Of a DNA stretch of 64,000 nt, positions 61,270 through 64,000 are shown one piece after another. The position numbers and the translations under genes are program-made. This stretch comes from Megalonaias nervosa (lineage: Eukaryota; Mollusca; Bivalvia; Unionida; Unionidae), in contig JAECUM010006822.1 of the NCBI GenBank assembly GCA_016617855.1, forward strand, positions 1 through 64,000. The letters run 5' to 3'. A model generated the notes under the pieces. That model saw only the letters and a list, made by a program, of their open reading frames with translations, had not been told where the DNA came from and searched no databases. The stretch's first letter is position 1, and the number at the start of each line of letters is the position of its first letter.

Positions 61270-63276
61270 GCTTAAGTTTACAATAAATCTTATTCTCTCA
61301 GAGAAGTCCCTCCTGAACAAGATAATGACACTACAGCAGGACCATATGATATCCACTATAAACTTTTAAAACACATACCTAACAGAGATCTCAATATTAA
61401 ACATGTTAACTAAACTTCGGAAAAACTGGCAATTTTCAACTGTAACAGCAAGACACAATAGTGCTATGAGTACCTCAGCTGGAGAAGGACCATACAGACC
61501 CGTCCAGCGATTGCCCCATATCACTAATAAACTACTTTTTAAACCATGAACCAAATGATAAATAACAGACTTGCCAGAAGAGCACAATTGACTGTCTAGT
61601 TGGACTTGAAGATTTCATTAGAGAAGCTTTCATGAACAAAGAACATATATTGGCATCCTTTCTGAAAGTTATTCACTCTTTTCAATACTAAAATTAACAG
61701 CATGGTGGTAGGTCATAATCCTGGCAGACTAATTATATGTAGACGACTTTTTTGATTTGCAATAGATACAAGGTTGTGCATGCTACAGAACATCCAATGC
61801 AGTATGTTTAAATACAGTTCAGAAATTGTCAGAAGGTATTAATAAGTAAAATCTAAAACTGTTTGCATGCTGTTTGCTCAGTGACATCAAATTGATGATG
61901 ACATAAAACTCTTTCTTGATGATTCTCTTATTTTGTGGAAGAGACTAAAATATTCATGCTAATTTTTTACCGTACAGTAGCATTTCCTTCCACATATTAG
62001 ATATATTGGGGACAAATGTTGAAAAGCCCAGGATTTAGTACAGGTTGGGACAATCACAGATTGGGGATCATACTTGAATGTCTTGCTCCAATTATATGGG
62101 TCTTTAGTAAGAGAGAAATTTGACTATGGCTCGATTGTGTGCGGATTAGTCCATACATTTTACCTGCAGATACTTGATTCAGTACACAATTTTGACTTCG
62201 TTTGGAAGCATTTAGAACTTATCATTCAGAAAGCCTCTATGTTGGGTACAATCACTTTATCTCAGATGAACAAAATTCCAAACCATGTATGCTCAGACGC
62301 CAAATTTCATTCTACCTTTTGGCATACAGATTCATCCTTACATACAAGCAGAAAATATCAATGCTGCAAATACTGCAGAATTCTATGTTTCCAAATCAGT
62401 ACCTTGGCTATCAAAGTCCCTTTGAAAATATTTGGTTTTTTGCCAGTTTAAAAGATATTCAACATATCCTCTTATTTTATTTCTTCAGTTTTTCAGGGTA
62501 AGATGAATCAAATCCTCCTCCCATTGTTGCCATGCATTGATAAATGTGGAAAATCTTTCAAAACCTGTAATTTTACAACCTGTTAATATCCTAGCAGCCT
62601 GGTAAAAGTATTCTGTCCTGCTGATGACCTTGACACATTGTTATTAGGGTAATGGAAAGGCCAATAAAGCAGTAGAGCTCCCCTCATCATACTTTATATA
62701 AATTGGCATTTTCTGTACATTTGGAAATATGTGTGGAATGAACACACCACAAACAACTTATGTAACATTAAGCCCATCATGGGAAAGTTGCATCCCTCTT
62801 ATTGAACAAATGATAGAGATTAGCTGATATTGTACTCATATAGGACACATGCATACCTCCTGCAGACTGAACCTCAACCATGGTGAAACACATTTTTATT
62901 GAGTATATTACCTCACTCTGTGGCAGAAAAGTTTTTGGATGCAAACTCACTTAAGTAACTTTATGATGATATACACTCAGAGAAAATCTTTGACTTTTTA
63001 AGGGTATGTTTTTTGTATAACAAAATGTCAACCCTATATTTTAAGGGTTGTACATTGTTTTATCACTATCTTTTACTGTGTACAGTATACCTTTTGCAGA
63101 ATTTTAACTTCTTTACTCAACATCTTTTATCATGTAGTACTTCAAGTTTATGTTTATTTAGAAAGGTTCAATTTGATAACTTTTTGTGTAATTCTTCCCT
63201 TTTTACACTTTTCTAAAACTTGTAAAGAGCATCATATAGCCAGTATTGTGCTGACATGGCATTAAATCCTACAATG
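61270..63276 (+). mobile_element. Decayed LINE: RT, RNase H-side C-terminus and 3' end
   Basis: Motifs in order across frames: AGPYDIHYKLLKHIP (about 61335-61380), YVDD active site (61736-61747), KTVCMLF, LPHIRYIG, LLQLYGSLVREKFDYGSIVC (about 62080-62140), YLQILDSVHN, ESLYVG, then KPIMGKLHPSY (about 62770-62800) and the C-terminal region. The 3' end is atagccagtattgtgctgac then atggcattaaatcctacaa at 63235-63275. Large deletions and many stops; dead. The same LINE type lies at 29495-30265. Its 3' end resembles the tail of SINE family 1. Confidence 0.75.
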
Positions 63277-63339
63277 CTTATATGTTTGATTGTCTGTCAG
63301 TCCATCTATATATTATCAGTTTTGTTTTCTGCACCATGA

Positions 63340-64000
63340 TTAATAAGTCTTCTACCATCTATACTTACCAGACTTTGTGGATGGCTTGTACTCAGGGTAA
63401 GCAATATTGATTTTGGAGTCAAAAGGTCAAAGATCATGGTGATAGGAAGAAGCCATTTGAACTGGGGATCAAAACAGCAAAGGCCAAGATCGCTGAAAAC
63501 TAGATTCTGTACAATAATGTTTTTATAAATGACAGATCTCTACCAAACTTTGTGGGTAGCATGAACTTAGAGTGTGGAAGAATTCTATTTGTGGAATTAA
63601 AGATGACAAATGCTGTGATGGAGAGAAGAAAAATGGTATCTGCACAATATCATTAGCTCTGCATCAAATACTGGACCAAACTTTGTGGATGGTTTGTATT
63701 TGAGGTAAAGAAGAAACTACTTCATTTTGGGGTCAAAAGATCAAAGGTCAAATTCATTGACTGGGAGAAGAAAAATTATTTCAGCACAAAATATGATTTC
63801 TAAATCATGTACCTTCTCCAACTTCTGGGAATGACTTGTACATAAGAAAGAAGCCTGTTGATTTTGGGGTACAAATGTCAAGGTTATTATGAATGGAAAG
63901 AGAAAAATGTTTTTGCATAATAACTTAAGTTCTTGACCTCAAAAAATGACTAAAATTTGTGGATGGTTGGCACTTAAGGTATGGAAGAGGTCTGTTGGTT
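63340..64000. repeat. Dispersed satellite family B, array 3, reaching the window edge
   Basis: About five units of 135-190 bases with ccagactttgtggatggctt, tggtttgtatttgaggtaaa, ttttggggtcaaaagatcaa, aggtcaaattcattgactgg and gagaagaaaaat. The consensus is the same as 41080-41800 and 43430-43925, but this array lies outside the gene. Confidence 0.8.

Noticed and set aside
61366..61587. 73-codon minus-strand ORF
   Set aside because: It is the shadow of the plus-strand LINE reverse transcriptase.

Overview
The window is animal nuclear DNA: AT-rich, intron-rich and full of transposable elements. It most likely comes from a mollusc, probably a bivalve. That is an inference from the ARM-TIR gene, the tRNA-derived SINEs with (AAC)n tails, the Polinton-type genes and several diverged minisatellite families; no species can be named from the sequence alone.

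Layout. 1-4.6 kb holds compact, virus-like genes that are mostly broken. A minus-strand block (1-1849) resembles Polinton/adintovirus structural genes. A zinc-knuckle remnant follows (about 2180-2640, minus). A plus-strand block carries a capsid-like C-terminus (3178-3324), a CxxC protein (3330-3833) and a lysine/glutamate-rich coding remnant (4038-4513). That remnant is followed 36 bases later by a textbook histone-type 3' stem-loop. 5.2-5.8 kb is a broken transposase-like gene. 7.0-10.0 kb is a decayed Ty3/gypsy element in which integrase precedes reverse transcriptase (Gmr1-like order), and 11.9-12.6 kb has a second gypsy RT remnant on the other strand. 12.7-25.6 kb has no recognisable host gene; it holds microsatellites, SINEs, a candidate LTR and a LINE 3' end.

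25.6-57.1 kb is one host gene on the plus strand. Nine coding exons join with consistent phases into 694 codons. The product has an N-terminal MGSSSS (myristoylation-like) motif, a helical region, ARM repeats, a TIR domain with a CxxE glutamate, and a C-terminal SAM-like domain. It is related to SARM1 but has a different domain order (ARM-TIR-SAM). It is probably a cytoplasmic innate-immune or NAD-consuming signalling protein. Its introns carry SINEs, MITEs, LINE fragments and many tandem arrays. One array, in intron 7, is built from repeated copies of the end of exon 7 with its splice donor.

57-64 kb is downstream DNA: diverged tandem repeats that include the 3' UTR, a decayed LINE (61.27-63.28 kb) whose 3' end matches the tail of the local SINE family, and another copy of a minisatellite that also lies inside the gene.
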